Shown: positions 19,232 through 28,416, counted from the first letter of the stretch. The stretch: DNA of 64,000 nucleotides from Bordetella ansorpii (GCF_900078705.1 NZ_FKIF01000008.1:248001-312000), one strand, 5' to 3'. Notes: generated by a model not told the origin, from the letters alone. Translations and numbers: made by a program.

Positions 19232-20083
19232 TCATCCGGGCCAGCGCCGATGCAGCGTGTCGATGACAAACGGATGTGCGTGCGGCGCTACGCCATACGA
19301 CCGAAGGTGCGCATGGTCATCTGGAAGATCGCCATGCTCATGCACAAGAACTGATTGGTCGTCTCGCGGCCAGCTCCGAACTGCGGCAAGCATCCCAACG
19401 ACCGCAAGGCAACTCAGAGCAGCCAAGGCAACGCCAAGACCGAACTTGAGGCCGACCCAGCCTGCCAATGGGTACGCCAGCAGCCAACAGATATGCGAGA
19501 AGGAGAATTGCGCGGCGAACACCGCTGGTAGATCCTCCTCGTGTGCCGACCGCCGTATCAAGCGCCCTCCAGGCGTCACCAATCCGGCATAGGCAACGCC
19601 CAACACGCCCCATGCCGGCAGCAGCAACGCCCAATCTCGCCAAGATGGCAATGCGATCCAGGCGGCAGCAGTGGCCAGCAGCGCAAGCACCATCATCGTC
19701 GCGGCGGACAACATCACGCAGCGATCAGAGATTCGGTCAAGCACCTTGGGCAATAGCAGCGCGGCCAACGTGGAACCGCCTCCGAAGGTCGCAAGCGCCA
19801 GTGCAACCTGCTGTTCGCTGCCATCCAAGAAGTTCCGAACGATCACGATGGTGTTGACGAACACCATCGCCCCACCGGCCGCCGCGCAAAGATGCAATGC
19901 CAGCAGACCGCGCAACCGTGGCGTTTGGAGGTAGATGCGTGTTCCGCGAAGGAGTCTTTCGCCGAATCCACCGTTGCGCCTACTAGCGACGACGACTGCC
20001 GGAAGCGCCGCCGCCTTAATCAGTCCGGCCGAGAACAGAAAGCCGAAAGCCGTACCTACTAAGCCAGCAAGGTGGATGCTCAT
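19232..20083 (-). CDS. MFS transporter, N-terminally short, His-rich C-terminus
   Basis: A 283-residue protein with about seven to eight hydrophobic helices and the MFS-like segments LATFGGGSTLAALLLPKVLD and GLVTPGGRLIRRSAHEEDLP. Complete family members have twelve helices and about 410 residues, so roughly the first 120 residues are missing. A good ribosome-binding site (GGAGGG) precedes ATG 20083, so the shortened protein could be made. The tail is histidine-rich (VHEHGDLPDDHAHLR then HAHPF), as in metal-linked exporters such as the NreB branch. It is divergent from chrB and may share its operator. Whether it functions is doubtful. Confidence 0.6.
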   Translation of the reverse strand: MSIHLAGLVGTAFGFLFSAGLIKAAALPAVVVASRRNGGFGERLLRGTRIYLQTPRLRGLLALHLCAAAGGAMVFVNTIVIVRNFLDGSEQQVALALATFGGGSTLAALLLPKVLDRISDRCVMLSAATMMVLALLATAAAWIALPSWRDWALLLPAWGVLGVAYAGLVTPGGRLIRRSAHEEDLPAVFAAQFSFSHICWLLAYPLAGWVGLKFGLGVALAALSCLAVVGMLAAVRSWPRDDQSVLVHEHGDLPDDHAHLRSYGVAPHAHPFVIDTLHRRWPG

Positions 20084-20110
20084 GTGACCCTCCGCCTCAG
20101 AAAAAAATGT

Positions 20111-20146
20111 TGTAGAGTATTATTCTACATTGAGACAATATCTACA
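20111..20146. promoter_or_regulatory. Putative ChrB operator and chr promoter
   Basis: TGTAGA at 20111-20116 and its complement TCTACA at 20124-20129 form a palindrome with a 7-bp AT-rich spacer; a further TCTACA half-site lies at 20141-20146, touching the chrB start. An AT-rich -10-like TATTCT is inside. ChrB proteins are known to autoregulate chr operons, so this is the natural operator candidate. No clear Shine-Dalgarno separates it from ATG 20149, suggesting a very short leader. Confidence 0.55.
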
Positions 20147-20148
20147 AC

Positions 20149-21090
20149 ATGAAGATGATCACCCTGATTCTGTCTTTGCCCACCGAGAACGCCACAGCCC
20201 GGCAACGGGTCTGGCGTGCCCTCAAGGCATCCGGCGCCGCCGTCCTGCGCGACGGTGTCTACCTGATGCCGGAACACGAAGATTGCCGCACCACCCTGGA
20301 AGGGCTGGCGGCCGAAGTGCGCGAGGGAGGAGGGAGCGCCCATGTGCTGCGCATCGAGGAGCCGGAGGGAGAGAGCTTCGTCGCCCTGTTCGATCGCGGC
20401 GCTGAATTCACCGCCCTGTCAGCCGAAGTGGCACAGGTGCGGGAAACGCTGACCCCCGAGACCGTTCAAGACGCGCTCAAGCAAGTGCGCAAGCTGCGCA
20501 GGGCCTTCACCAATCTAATCGAAATCGACTTCTTCCCCGGCGAAGCGCAACGGCAGACGGATGCCGCCCTGTGTGAACTGGAACTGGCCTGTGCGCGGGC
20601 CTTGTCCCCGGACGAACCGCAGGCGATGAACGGCGTGATTGAGCGCCTGGGCCTGTCCGACTATCAGGGCCGTACCTGGGCGACGCGGCGCCGGCCCTGG
20701 GTGGACCGGCTGGCCAGCGCCTGGCTAATCCGCCGTTTCATCGACCCGCAGGCGCGGATTCTGTGGCTGGACAGTCCTGACGACTGCCCGCCCGACGCGC
20801 TGGGCTTCGATTTCGATGGTGCCACCTTCAGCCACATCGGTGGTCGCGTCACCTTCGAGGTGCTGGCTGTGAGTTTCGGGCTGGAACAGGCTGCCATCGC
20901 ACGGCTTGGCCTACTGGTGCATTACCTCGATGTCGGTGGCATCCAGCCGCCCGAGGCGGTCGGCATCGAGAGCGTACTCGCCGGGCTGCGCGAAACCCTT
21001 ACCCAAGACGATTCGCTGCTGGCCGCCGCATCTGCTGTCTTCGACGGCTTGCTCGCCAGCTTTGACAACAAAGGAGCAACCATAACGTGA
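20149..21090 (+). CDS. chrB: Chromate resistance protein ChrB
   Basis: A 313-residue ChrB. The N-terminal part (about 1-120; ILSLPTENATARQRVWRALK) resembles PaaX-like regulators and the C-terminal part carries the ChrB/chromate-resistance domain (PWVDRLASAWLIRRFIDPQA near 180-200). ChrB is a chromate-responsive regulator and assists resistance. It is first of the chr operon, ends in a GTGA overlap with chrA and starts right at an operator-like palindrome. Confidence 0.9.
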   Translation: MKMITLILSLPTENATARQRVWRALKASGAAVLRDGVYLMPEHEDCRTTLEGLAAEVREGGGSAHVLRIEEPEGESFVALFDRGAEFTALSAEVAQVRETLTPETVQDALKQVRKLRRAFTNLIEIDFFPGEAQRQTDAALCELELACARALSPDEPQAMNGVIERLGLSDYQGRTWATRRRPWVDRLASAWLIRRFIDPQARILWLDSPDDCPPDALGFDFDGATFSHIGGRVTFEVLAVSFGLEQAAIARLGLLVHYLDVGGIQPPEAVGIESVLAGLRETLTQDDSLLAAASAVFDGLLASFDNKGATIT

Positions 21091-22457
21091 CAAATAACGT
21101 GACAGAAAGTTTGACGGAGGACGTTGTAGTGGCGGCTCCGCCGCCGGTCGGTTTTTGGGAGGCTTTTCGTCTCTGGCTAAAACTCGGTTTCATCGGCTTC
21201 GGCGGCCCCGCCGGACAGATCGCCCTCATGCACCGGGAACTGGTCGAACAGCGCCGCTGGATCAGTGAACGCCGTTTCCTGCACGCGCTCAACTACTGCA
21301 TGCTGCTGCCGGGTCCGGAAGGGCAGCAGTTGGCCACCTACATGGGCTGGCTCATGCACCGTACCTGGGGAGGCATTGTGGCGGGCACCCTGTTTCTGCT
21401 GCCGGGGCTGGGCTTCCTGATCCTGTTGTCGTGGCTCTACATCGCCTACGGCGACACGGCCCTGGTGGCGGGACTGTTCTACGGCATCAAGCCCGCCATC
21501 ACGGCGGTCGTGGTGCAGGCCGTGCATCGCATCGGCTCGCGGGCACTCAAGAACAGCGTGATGTGGGCCATTGCCGCCGCCGCTTTCGTGGCCATCTTCG
21601 CGCTGAACGTGCCCTTCCCCTACATCGTTGCCGGCGCCGCACTGACCGGCTACATCGGCGGGCGCATTGCACCGCACAGGTTCAAGACGGGTGGTGGTCA
21701 TGCCGCAGCGGACAAGTCCTACGGCCCGGCACTGATTGATGACGACACACCAACGCCCGAACATGCCCGATTCCGCTGGTCCGGCCTGTTGCGCGTGGCC
21801 GTCGCCGGCTTTCTCCTGTGGTTGATTCCCATGGCGCTGCTCACGGCAGGCTACGGCTGGGATCACAGCCTGACGCAGATGGGATGGTTCTTCACCAAGG
21901 CGGCCCTGCTGACCTTCGGCGGCGCCTATGCGGTACTGCCCTACATCTACCAAGGCGCGGTTGGCCATTACGCCTGGCTCACCCCGACGCAGATGATTGA
22001 CGGCCTGGCCCTCGGCGAAGCGAATCCGGGGCCACTGATCATGGTGGTGGCTTTCGTCGCCTTCGTGGGCGCCTATGTGCAGGCGCTGTTCGGTCCCGAC
22101 CTTCTGTTCGTCGCCGGTGCCGTCGCGGCGGCGCTGGTGACCTGGTTCACCTTCCTGCCTTCCTTCATTTTTATTCTCGCCGGCGGACCGCTCGTCGAAT
22201 CGACCCACGGCAATCTTCGCTTCACGGCGCCCTTGACCGCCATCACCGCAGCCGTCGTCGGTGTGATCCTGAACCTGGCCGTGTTCTTCGCCTATCACGT
22301 GCTATGGCCCGAGGGCCTGGCCGGGCGCTTCGACTGGATATCGGCGCTGATGGCGCTGGGAGCGGCTGTAGCCCTGTTCCGCTTCAAGCGCAGCGTCATC
22401 CAAGTCATTGCCGCCAGCGCTGTCGTGGGCCTGGTGTTGAAAACCCTGATTCTGTGA
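21087..22457 (+). CDS. chrA: Chromate efflux transporter ChrA
   Basis: A 456-residue CHR-family membrane transporter that exports chromate. Two homologous halves are visible: the first has GFIGFGGPAGQIALMHRELV and the LPGPEGQQLATYMGW motif, the second LLTFGGAYAVLPYIYQGAV and the NPGPL segment. Start is GTG 21087, overlapping the chrB stop, with AAGGAG 11 bp upstream. Length fits the long-chain CHR subfamily. Confidence 0.93.
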   Translation: MTNNVTESLTEDVVVAAPPPVGFWEAFRLWLKLGFIGFGGPAGQIALMHRELVEQRRWISERRFLHALNYCMLLPGPEGQQLATYMGWLMHRTWGGIVAGTLFLLPGLGFLILLSWLYIAYGDTALVAGLFYGIKPAITAVVVQAVHRIGSRALKNSVMWAIAAAAFVAIFALNVPFPYIVAGAALTGYIGGRIAPHRFKTGGGHAAADKSYGPALIDDDTPTPEHARFRWSGLLRVAVAGFLLWLIPMALLTAGYGWDHSLTQMGWFFTKAALLTFGGAYAVLPYIYQGAVGHYAWLTPTQMIDGLALGEANPGPLIMVVAFVAFVGAYVQALFGPDLLFVAGAVAAALVTWFTFLPSFIFILAGGPLVESTHGNLRFTAPLTAITAAVVGVILNLAVFFAYHVLWPEGLAGRFDWISALMALGAAVALFRFKRSVIQVIAASAVVGLVLKTLIL

Positions 22458-22468
22458 GGAACGAAGCC

Positions 22469-23068
22469 ATGTCACTTGAAATACGCGCCTTGCCAATTGA
22501 TCCAACCAGTCTCAGAGGTCTATCGGAACGACTGATTGTCAGCCACCATGAAAACAACTATTCAGGCGCGGTCAAAAGACTCAATGCCATTCGCAGAAAG
22601 CTCGCAGAACTTGATTACTTGAATGAGGCTGGATTTCTGATCAATGGCCTCAAGCGAGAAGAACTGGTGGCCTACAACTCGATGGTGCTGCATGAAGTGT
22701 ACTTTGCGGCGCTGGGCGGTGATGGCCAGTTGCCGCCCGGCGACTTACGGGACGCCATTGAGCGCGACTTCGGAAGTCTGGCTCGCTGGCAAACCGAGTT
22801 CTCTGCAATGGGCAAAGCATTGGCGGGGGGTTCTGGCTGGGTGCTGTTGGTCTGGTCACCGCGTGATGGTCGGCTCAGCAATCAATGGGGATCTGATCAC
22901 TGTCACGCCATGGCAGGGGGAACGCCCATACTGGCCCTGGATATGTATGAACACGCCTACCACATCGACTACGGCGCGAAGGCAGCAGCCTATGTAGATG
23001 CATTTATGGAAAATATCCTGTGGGATGAAGTGGCCAACCGATATATCCAGTGCGCCCGGACAGCCTGA
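22469..23068 (+). CDS. chrC: Iron/manganese-type superoxide dismutase of the chr operon (ChrC)
   Basis: A 199-residue SOD-family protein. Metal ligands expected for Fe/Mn SODs are present: H27, H75, D158 and H162 (in DMYEHAYHIDYG). ChrC proteins in chr operons detoxify superoxide made during chromate reduction. ATG 22469 follows GAGGAACGAAGCC and lies 11 bp after the chrA stop, so it belongs to the same transcript. Confidence 0.88.
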   Translation: MSLEIRALPIDPTSLRGLSERLIVSHHENNYSGAVKRLNAIRRKLAELDYLNEAGFLINGLKREELVAYNSMVLHEVYFAALGGDGQLPPGDLRDAIERDFGSLARWQTEFSAMGKALAGGSGWVLLVWSPRDGRLSNQWGSDHCHAMAGGTPILALDMYEHAYHIDYGAKAAAYVDAFMENILWDEVANRYIQCARTA

Positions 23069-23126
23069 TCAGCATCTGCGCTTTGATGAAGGGTTCGATC
23101 AAGTCAGCCGAGTCACGAAGGAGGCA

Positions 23127-23579
23127 ATGATGAAGTGGATTACACGTGAACGTCCCAAAATCGACCGTATCGCTTGTCCCTGGCTAATTCTGCGCTTCAT
23201 CGACCATGATGCCGAGTTCCTTTACGTACCCGCATCAGAGGTTCTAGCCATTGCAGAGAAAACGGGTGCGATACCCTATGACATCCCAGGAGTAGAGTTT
23301 AGCCACGTCGGGGAGCAATGCAGCTTCGATGCCTTCTTGGCAAAGTACCAGCTAACCGAACCAGCACTCGTGCAGTTGGCCAACATCGTGCGCGGTGCCG
23401 ACACTTCACGCCTCGAACTCACACCACAATCGGCGGGCCTCTACGCGATCTCGCTCGGCCTATCGCGCATGTTCGTGGACGACCACGAGATGCTGCGCCA
23501 CGGCCTGGTGATGTATGACGCCCTCTATGCTTGGAACCGAGAGGGTCAAGACGAAACCCATAACTGGCCGCCTGCCTGA
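23127..23579 (+). CDS. Stand-alone ChrB-domain chromate-resistance protein
   Basis: A 150-residue protein matching only the C-terminal domain of ChrB: the motif KIDRIACPWLILRFIDHDAE (about 10-29) parallels the ChrB domain of the first operon gene. Such single-domain proteins accompany chrBAC in several resistance clusters (names vary, ChrE/ChrB2). An AAGGAGG site sits immediately upstream; two adjacent ATGs (23127, 23130) are possible. Biochemical role is unproved. Followed by about 230 bp without a gene. Confidence 0.7.
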   Translation: MMKWITRERPKIDRIACPWLILRFIDHDAEFLYVPASEVLAIAEKTGAIPYDIPGVEFSHVGEQCSFDAFLAKYQLTEPALVQLANIVRGADTSRLELTPQSAGLYAISLGLSRMFVDDHEMLRHGLVMYDALYAWNREGQDETHNWPPA

Positions 23580-23813
23580 ATGAACCCAAGCCCTTGGGAT
23601 CAACAACCCCCAGGCGGCCTGGCAACACATTGAATCAGGAAGTGCCCTTTCGAATAGGCTGGCACTCCACTTCCGATGTCAGCTAGCAACGCACGACGTT
23701 CGTGAGGCTGCGATAGGAATATTCTGCGTATGCCAGACAGATTTCTATAACCAAGCTCTTTATGACAAGACCTGCGGTTTCATGTTGACGCTGGATGGAT
23801 CTATATCAGGAGA

Positions 23814-25799
23814 TCAGCCAACGGCAGGCCCACGCTGCCGTCCTATCTCCCAGGACACCCCGCCGCCGCGCACCGTAGCGGCAAGCTGCTGGCCCAGCCG
23901 CTGCTCGACCACCGGCCGCCACGGCACCAGACTGAACCCCTTGCCGTCATCGAGCATGGCGTAGCGCCCGCTGGCGAGCATGACGCTGCGCCGGTAGATA
24001 CCGGCCACGCGCTGACCGTCACCCGCAGGCCGATATTCCAGGCCGGTTTCGGCCGCAATGTCCCTGGCGGCCTGCGCCAGCTCCCGATTGCGCAGCGTGC
24101 CCAGCAGATTGCGCGCCAGGATCACGCGCTGCCCACGCCGCTCTGCCAGCCCCTGTTCGGCCAGGAAGTCGGCACGGTGCTGCATCGCCTGTTTGGCCTC
24201 GCTGCCAAAACCCAGGTCACCCAGCCCCGACCCGCCACCGATCAACTGCTGGTCGAGCCAAGTGGCACCGATCACGCGGGCCTGCCGCTCGATGGGCAGG
24301 TGCGATTTCAGTTCCACCGCCACGCCGCCCAGGCGCTGCGCGTCATAGCGGCGGCCCTGTTCGGCCAGGTCGTTCGGCACCTTCCATAGCCCCTCGGCCA
24401 CGCGCTCCACGATGCCGGCGCGGCGCAGGGCTTCCAGCCGGCGGACGTGGGCCGCGACGACTTCGTGCGAATCGCGGCCCGGCACGGCCTGACCCTGCGC
24501 GACGGCCAGGTGGTGGTCAGTGCGGTACAGGCCATCGCTCGCCAGCGCGGCGATGTTCTTGTCGGCCGCGCGCACGTCGGCCGACCCCTTCACCTCCACC
24601 ACGGCGCCAGTCGGGTAGTTCGCCAGCTCGTCGCGGGCATTGAGCGCGACGTAGTGGGCCTTGCCGTCCACGCCGTCGATGACCAGATAGCCCCGGTCGC
24701 GCAGCTCGTCGGCCAGTCCCTTCGCGGCCACGCGGCCGAGGATGGTTCGGCCCTCGTCGCCCGGCTCGAACACCGCCAGTTCGCGCGGCTCGCCGCGCAT
24801 CGCCCGCTGCATGGTGCGGATGATGTCGCCACGTTCGCCCAGGGCGCGCAGGGTCTTTTCCGCGTCGGCATGGACGGCCCAGGTGCCCGGCTGCATCTCG
24901 TCGGCCAGGCCCAGGCGCTGCAAGCGTTGCAGCCGGCCGATCAGCAGCAGGCGCTGGCGTTGCAGCCCAGGTTCGTTGAACCGTTCGATCTGCACCCGAC
25001 CATCCTCGCCGGCCTCTCGTTGCAGGGTACGGTCGAGGCTCGTCCACCGTTCCTGCTCCACCTCGCGTTGCAAGGTCTGCTGGATCTCCAGCTCGGTGCG
25101 CGGCCCCAGCCATTCGGTCGCCAGTTCGGCGGCGCGATGGCGGAAGCCATCGGCGATGTAGTCGCCCGCGATGATGAGGTCTTTGCCGGTGTCGTCGCGT
25201 CCGCGCACGACGATGTGCGTGTGCGGGTTGTCGGTGTTCCAGTGGTTGACGGCTACCCAATCGAGGCCCATGCCCAGGTCGGCCTCCATGCGGCCCATGA
25301 GGTGCCGCGTGTAGGTGCGCAGGTCTTCCAGCTCGGCGCCGTCCTCGGGCGAGAGGATGAAGCGGAAGTGATGCCGGTCGTCGGCGCAGCGTTCCTTGAA
25401 GGCGTCGAGGTCGGCGGCATCGGTCTGCGGCCCGTAGGCTTGGCCCGGCTCGCCATCGCGGCCTACGCCATCGCGCTCGATGTAGCGCAGGTGCTTGGCG
25501 AGCGACTGCGGGCTGGCCTGGCGCTGGTTGACCAGCAGCGTCTTGATGGTCACGCGCCGCGACATGGGCGTCAGCTTCGCCCCGGCGAAGCGCGCCGCCG
25601 TGTGGCCGCGACCCAGGCGCGAGCCGGGCCGCTGGCCCGTGCCCCTCCCGGAGCCGCCGGCAGCACCAGGACGACGCACCGACGACTTGCCGCTGCTGGC
25701 CTTGCCTGCCTGCTTGAGCACCTTGGAGACGAAGCCCTGGCCCCGGTTCTTCGGGGCGCTGGGGCGGATGCGGAAATCATCGTCGCGGCGGTCGGTCAT
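23814..25799 (-). CDS. traI: Relaxase TraI/VirD2-like (DUF3363), mobilisation nuclease
   Basis: A 661-residue relaxase that should nick oriT and pilot the strand through the T4SS. A basic N-terminal 80 residues precede the MOB-type relaxase domain; the metal-binding histidine triad is in HWNTDNPHTH (H186, H193, H195) and a candidate Tyr cluster in HLRYIERD (near 103-110). The C-terminal DUF3363 region covers about 330-660. Start was set at ATG 25799 (MTDRRDDDFRI); the frame is open further upstream but through hairpin-rich non-coding sequence. It is the last gene of the rep-par-traF run. Confidence 0.92.
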   Translation of the reverse strand: MTDRRDDDFRIRPSAPKNRGQGFVSKVLKQAGKASSGKSSVRRPGAAGGSGRGTGQRPGSRLGRGHTAARFAGAKLTPMSRRVTIKTLLVNQRQASPQSLAKHLRYIERDGVGRDGEPGQAYGPQTDAADLDAFKERCADDRHHFRFILSPEDGAELEDLRTYTRHLMGRMEADLGMGLDWVAVNHWNTDNPHTHIVVRGRDDTGKDLIIAGDYIADGFRHRAAELATEWLGPRTELEIQQTLQREVEQERWTSLDRTLQREAGEDGRVQIERFNEPGLQRQRLLLIGRLQRLQRLGLADEMQPGTWAVHADAEKTLRALGERGDIIRTMQRAMRGEPRELAVFEPGDEGRTILGRVAAKGLADELRDRGYLVIDGVDGKAHYVALNARDELANYPTGAVVEVKGSADVRAADKNIAALASDGLYRTDHHLAVAQGQAVPGRDSHEVVAAHVRRLEALRRAGIVERVAEGLWKVPNDLAEQGRRYDAQRLGGVAVELKSHLPIERQARVIGATWLDQQLIGGGSGLGDLGFGSEAKQAMQHRADFLAEQGLAERRGQRVILARNLLGTLRNRELAQAARDIAAETGLEYRPAGDGQRVAGIYRRSVMLASGRYAMLDDGKGFSLVPWRPVVEQRLGQQLAATVRGGGVSWEIGRQRGPAVG

Positions 25800-26247
25800 G
25801 GCTGCGCCCCCTGCAAGCTCTGGCGTGTCCGGTCGTGCGAAGCACGCGGACACGCCCGCATCGGCGCGGGCTTCGCGCCCCACGCGGCACGGCGGCGAAG
25901 CCGCTCCGTGCCGCGCAACCCCCATGTGCAGACTGGCTTTCGACGCGGCCCGGTGCCGCGTCCTTTTGTCTTGCCTTCCGCATTTGCCTCCCCCTGTCCC
26001 CCAGGTTCTCGATCCCGGCAACTGCGGCCCGGTGGCAAGGCTGCACCAGCAGCCAGCGCACCGGCGAACACGGCAATGGCCGCAGGCCAGCCGTGTTCGA
26101 GGCAAGACGCCTGCACGTGGGACGGCTGCGCCGGAGGCAGCGCGAAGTGCAGCGCGGATGCGCTCGCACTGCACGCGCGACGACATGACAACGGCCAGCA
26201 GAACGACACGCCCGATAGCACGATGATGCGCAGCGAATCGGTGGCCA
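25800..26247. other. 448-bp gap upstream of the relaxase gene with nested hairpins; candidate oriT
   Basis: No convincing gene is seen. Two long inverted repeats with GAA loops stand side by side: 25823-25855 (outer arms GCGTGTCC/GGACACGC, inner arms CGTGC/GCACG) and 25884-25914 (outer arms GCGGCACGG/CCGTGCCGC, inner CGGC/GCCG). Origins of transfer are commonly next to relaxase genes and rich in such repeats, so this is the best oriT candidate in the element. No RP4-like nick consensus was recognised. Confidence 0.45.
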
Positions 26248-26835
26248 TCATGGGCGCGACTCCAGCCAGACGGGGCGCGCAACGCCGATCACGGAAGCTG
26301 CGCTGACCGGCCCGAAATACCGGCTATCGAACGACGCCGGATTGGTCACACTGAGGAGGAACAGCTCGCCATGCCGCAAGCGGTGGCATTGCTGCCGGGA
26401 TGGCAGCGGCCGGCCCCAGCGATCGGCAGACAGCACGGCGGCTGAAGGCACGCCGTCGATGCGGACTTTGCCGTCAGCGATGCACACCTCTTGCGGCGCC
26501 ACCGCGCCCACGCGCTTGAGCAGAGGAATGCGCGTCGGCAGGTAGCCGCGCTGCGCAGCGAGCGCGGCAGCCTCGGCAGGCAGCGGCACCAGCACGATGC
26601 TGCCTACCGACAACGGACGTGGTGGCGAGCTGGTGCGATGGTCGAGCGGATCGATGCGATACCAGCCGACCTCCACGCTGTCGGACGGGTTGTAGGTCAG
26701 GCGTGGCAGCGGATGCACGAAGGACGCCCAGGCCAGCGCAGCGAGGCCGCAGGCGGACAGGCCCGCCAGCACGAGGCGAGCGCGCACGCGCAAGCGAGGG
26801 TGCGGCGCGGTGCCGGAAGTGGAAACTGCGGTCAT
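26248..26835 (-). CDS. traF: TraF-like S26 signal peptidase (pilin maturation)
   Basis: A 195-residue membrane-anchored S26-family peptidase. One N-terminal transmembrane segment (LVLAGLSACGLAALAWASFV, 21-40) precedes the catalytic region: Ser53 in NPSDSVEVGWYRI and general-base Lys107 in LLKRVGA. TraF cyclises/processes the TrbC pilin in RP4-like systems. It overlaps the DUF2840 gene by 4 bp. Confidence 0.88.
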   Translation of the reverse strand: MTAVSTSGTAPHPRLRVRARLVLAGLSACGLAALAWASFVHPLPRLTYNPSDSVEVGWYRIDPLDHRTSSPPRPLSVGSIVLVPLPAEAAALAAQRGYLPTRIPLLKRVGAVAPQEVCIADGKVRIDGVPSAAVLSADRWGRPLPSRQQCHRLRHGELFLLSVTNPASFDSRYFGPVSAASVIGVARPVWLESRP

Positions 26836-27356
26836 GGCAGCGCCCTCCCGGCCAGCCAGGCGGCGTGCCGCTCGGCGGTGTATTCGGGCAGCGGCAAGTG
26901 CGCTGCGAGCCGGTTGGCGAGCGTGCGCCAGTACGCGGGCGAGACGCCGACAGGCGTGATGCCCAGCGCCTCGATGGCGTCGATGCGCGCCAGCACGGCA
27001 CGCACCGATTGCTCACCCTCGGCGTGCAGCAAGAGGCGCGCGCCAGGTTGCACGCCGGAGATGCGCTGCGCGCCATCCATCGGCATGCACGCCTGCATCA
27101 CCATGAGCTGCCAGCGGATCGTGCCGTAGTCGTTGGCCTGCCAGCGGATGCGGCAGAGAACCGCATTCGGCGTGAACACCGCGCAGCGGCGCCAGCGGTC
27201 GAACCGGATGATGCGGGCAGGATCACCGAAGCGCAGGTAGAGGTCGAAGCGTTGGTCGATGTATGCGAGCGCAACGCGCGTCAGCGGTACGCCGTCGGCC
27301 ACGCCGACAGGCGGGATGGACGGCGGTGCCGAAGCCGTCGAGGCGGGTGTGTTCAT
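26832..27356 (-). CDS. DUF2840 protein
   Basis: A 174-residue protein of the DUF2840 family, found next to traF and parA in Tn4371-like elements. Recognisable block: RFGDPARIIRFDRWRRCAVF then CRIRWQANDYGTIRWQLMVM. No catalytic motif or membrane segment is seen. Overlaps of 4 bp with traF and the RHH gene show it is part of the parA-traI operon. Function unknown; the location suggests a role in transfer or its regulation. Confidence 0.8.
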   Translation of the reverse strand: MNTPASTASAPPSIPPVGVADGVPLTRVALAYIDQRFDLYLRFGDPARIIRFDRWRRCAVFTPNAVLCRIRWQANDYGTIRWQLMVMQACMPMDGAQRISGVQPGARLLLHAEGEQSVRAVLARIDAIEALGITPVGVSPAYWRTLANRLAAHLPLPEYTAERHAAWLAGRALP

Positions 27357-27616
27357 GAGGACTTCTCCGGGAATTCCCGCTCCAGCAGCGCGCGCAACAG
27401 ATCGGCCACCGTCACGCCTTGCGTGAAGGCCGATACCTTGATGCGCGCCCGCATGGCGGGCGTGATGTCGAGGGTCAGGCGGGCCGTGTAGAGGTCGCCT
27501 TTCTGGAGGTCATCGGCACTGCCCTGGCGAATCCACGCCTCGGCGTGCGGATTCGCGGGCGGGCGAGCGCCGATGCCGATGCGCTTGCCCGTGCGCTTGC
27601 TGGCAGGAGTGCTCAT
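27353..27616 (-). CDS. Small ribbon-helix-helix/ParB-like partition accessory protein
   Basis: An 87-residue basic protein (ATG 27616) with a C-terminal RHH-like segment: YTARLTLDITPAMRARIKVS, then AFTQGVTVADLLRALLEREF. Following parA with a 4-bp overlap, it is in the place of a centromere-binding partner (ParB/ParG type) and would bind DNA and stimulate ParA, by inference. A GTG 9 bp upstream is an alternative start. Confidence 0.7.
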   Translation of the reverse strand: MSTPASKRTGKRIGIGARPPANPHAEAWIRQGSADDLQKGDLYTARLTLDITPAMRARIKVSAFTQGVTVADLLRALLEREFPEKSS

Positions 27617-28251
27617 GACGGCCACCGCAGCAGTTCATCGACCAGCGCGGTGATTTCGCGCGCGGCGGCGCTGTCTGGCGCCGTCTCGCGTGCAAGCCGG
27701 CCGGCGGCCACGCTGTCGGCAAACACGATGCGCTGATGCACTTCCGCGCGCAGCGCAGGAAGCGGCTGCTCGGCCAGCGCGCCGCGGGCCTCGCGTCCGA
27801 TCACGGTGGTGCTCACGCGCCGGTTGATGACGAAGGCCGCGCGCAGCGCAGGCCGGAACACCTGCGCCTCACGGATCAGCGCCACCATCTCGGCGCTGGC
27901 CCACAGGTCGTAGGGGCTGGGCTGCACCGGGATCAGCACCCGCTCGGCCGCCAGCAGCGCGGAGCGCGCCAAGGCAGCGATCCTGGGTGGCCCGTCGATG
28001 ACGACGTGATCGGCCCGCCTGGCGAGTTCTGGCGCTTCCTGGTGCAGCGTTTCGCGTGCGAGGCCCACGGCGCTAAATAGCCTTGGCAAACCTTGCTGGC
28101 TGCGGCGCTGTGTCCAGTCCAGCGCGGAGCCCTGTGGATCGGCATCCAGCAGGATGACCGACTGCCCGCGCATCGCCAGCTCGCCGGCGATGTGGGTGGC
28201 GAGCGTGGTCTTGCCCACGCCGCCTTTCTGGTTGAGCAGCGCGACGATCAT
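27613..28251 (-). CDS. parA: ParA-type partition ATPase
   Basis: A 212-residue small ParA/MinD ATPase. The deviant Walker A NQKGGVGKTT is at 7-16, Walker A' LLDADPQGSALDW at about 39-51 and Walker B VVIDGPP near 87. It would position the excised or replicating ICE. The Met at 28251 is the start; an open extension upstream is not conserved-looking. The gene is transcribed away from the iteron region toward traI. Confidence 0.92.
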   Translation of the reverse strand: MIVALLNQKGGVGKTTLATHIAGELAMRGQSVILLDADPQGSALDWTQRRSQQGLPRLFSAVGLARETLHQEAPELARRADHVVIDGPPRIAALARSALLAAERVLIPVQPSPYDLWASAEMVALIREAQVFRPALRAAFVINRRVSTTVIGREARGALAEQPLPALRAEVHQRIVFADSVAAGRLARETAPDSAAAREITALVDELLRWPS

Positions 28252-28416
28252 GACCGGACCCTCCGTGTCGGAAAGCCCGCCTGTTGCCGCTGCGCTTCGC
28301 GTCCTGTGGCGGTTGTCCACCGAGGCGCGGCGCTGCTACTACCAGTTAGAGTATTTAAGTTAGGGAAGTTAGGAGAGGCCGAAACCCGCGCCAGTATTAG
28401 CTTTGCGGCCGGTTTT

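Noticed and set aside
24447..26306. A 619-residue plus-strand open frame opposite the relaxase
   Set aside because: Antisense shadow; the minus-strand relaxase motifs are unambiguous.
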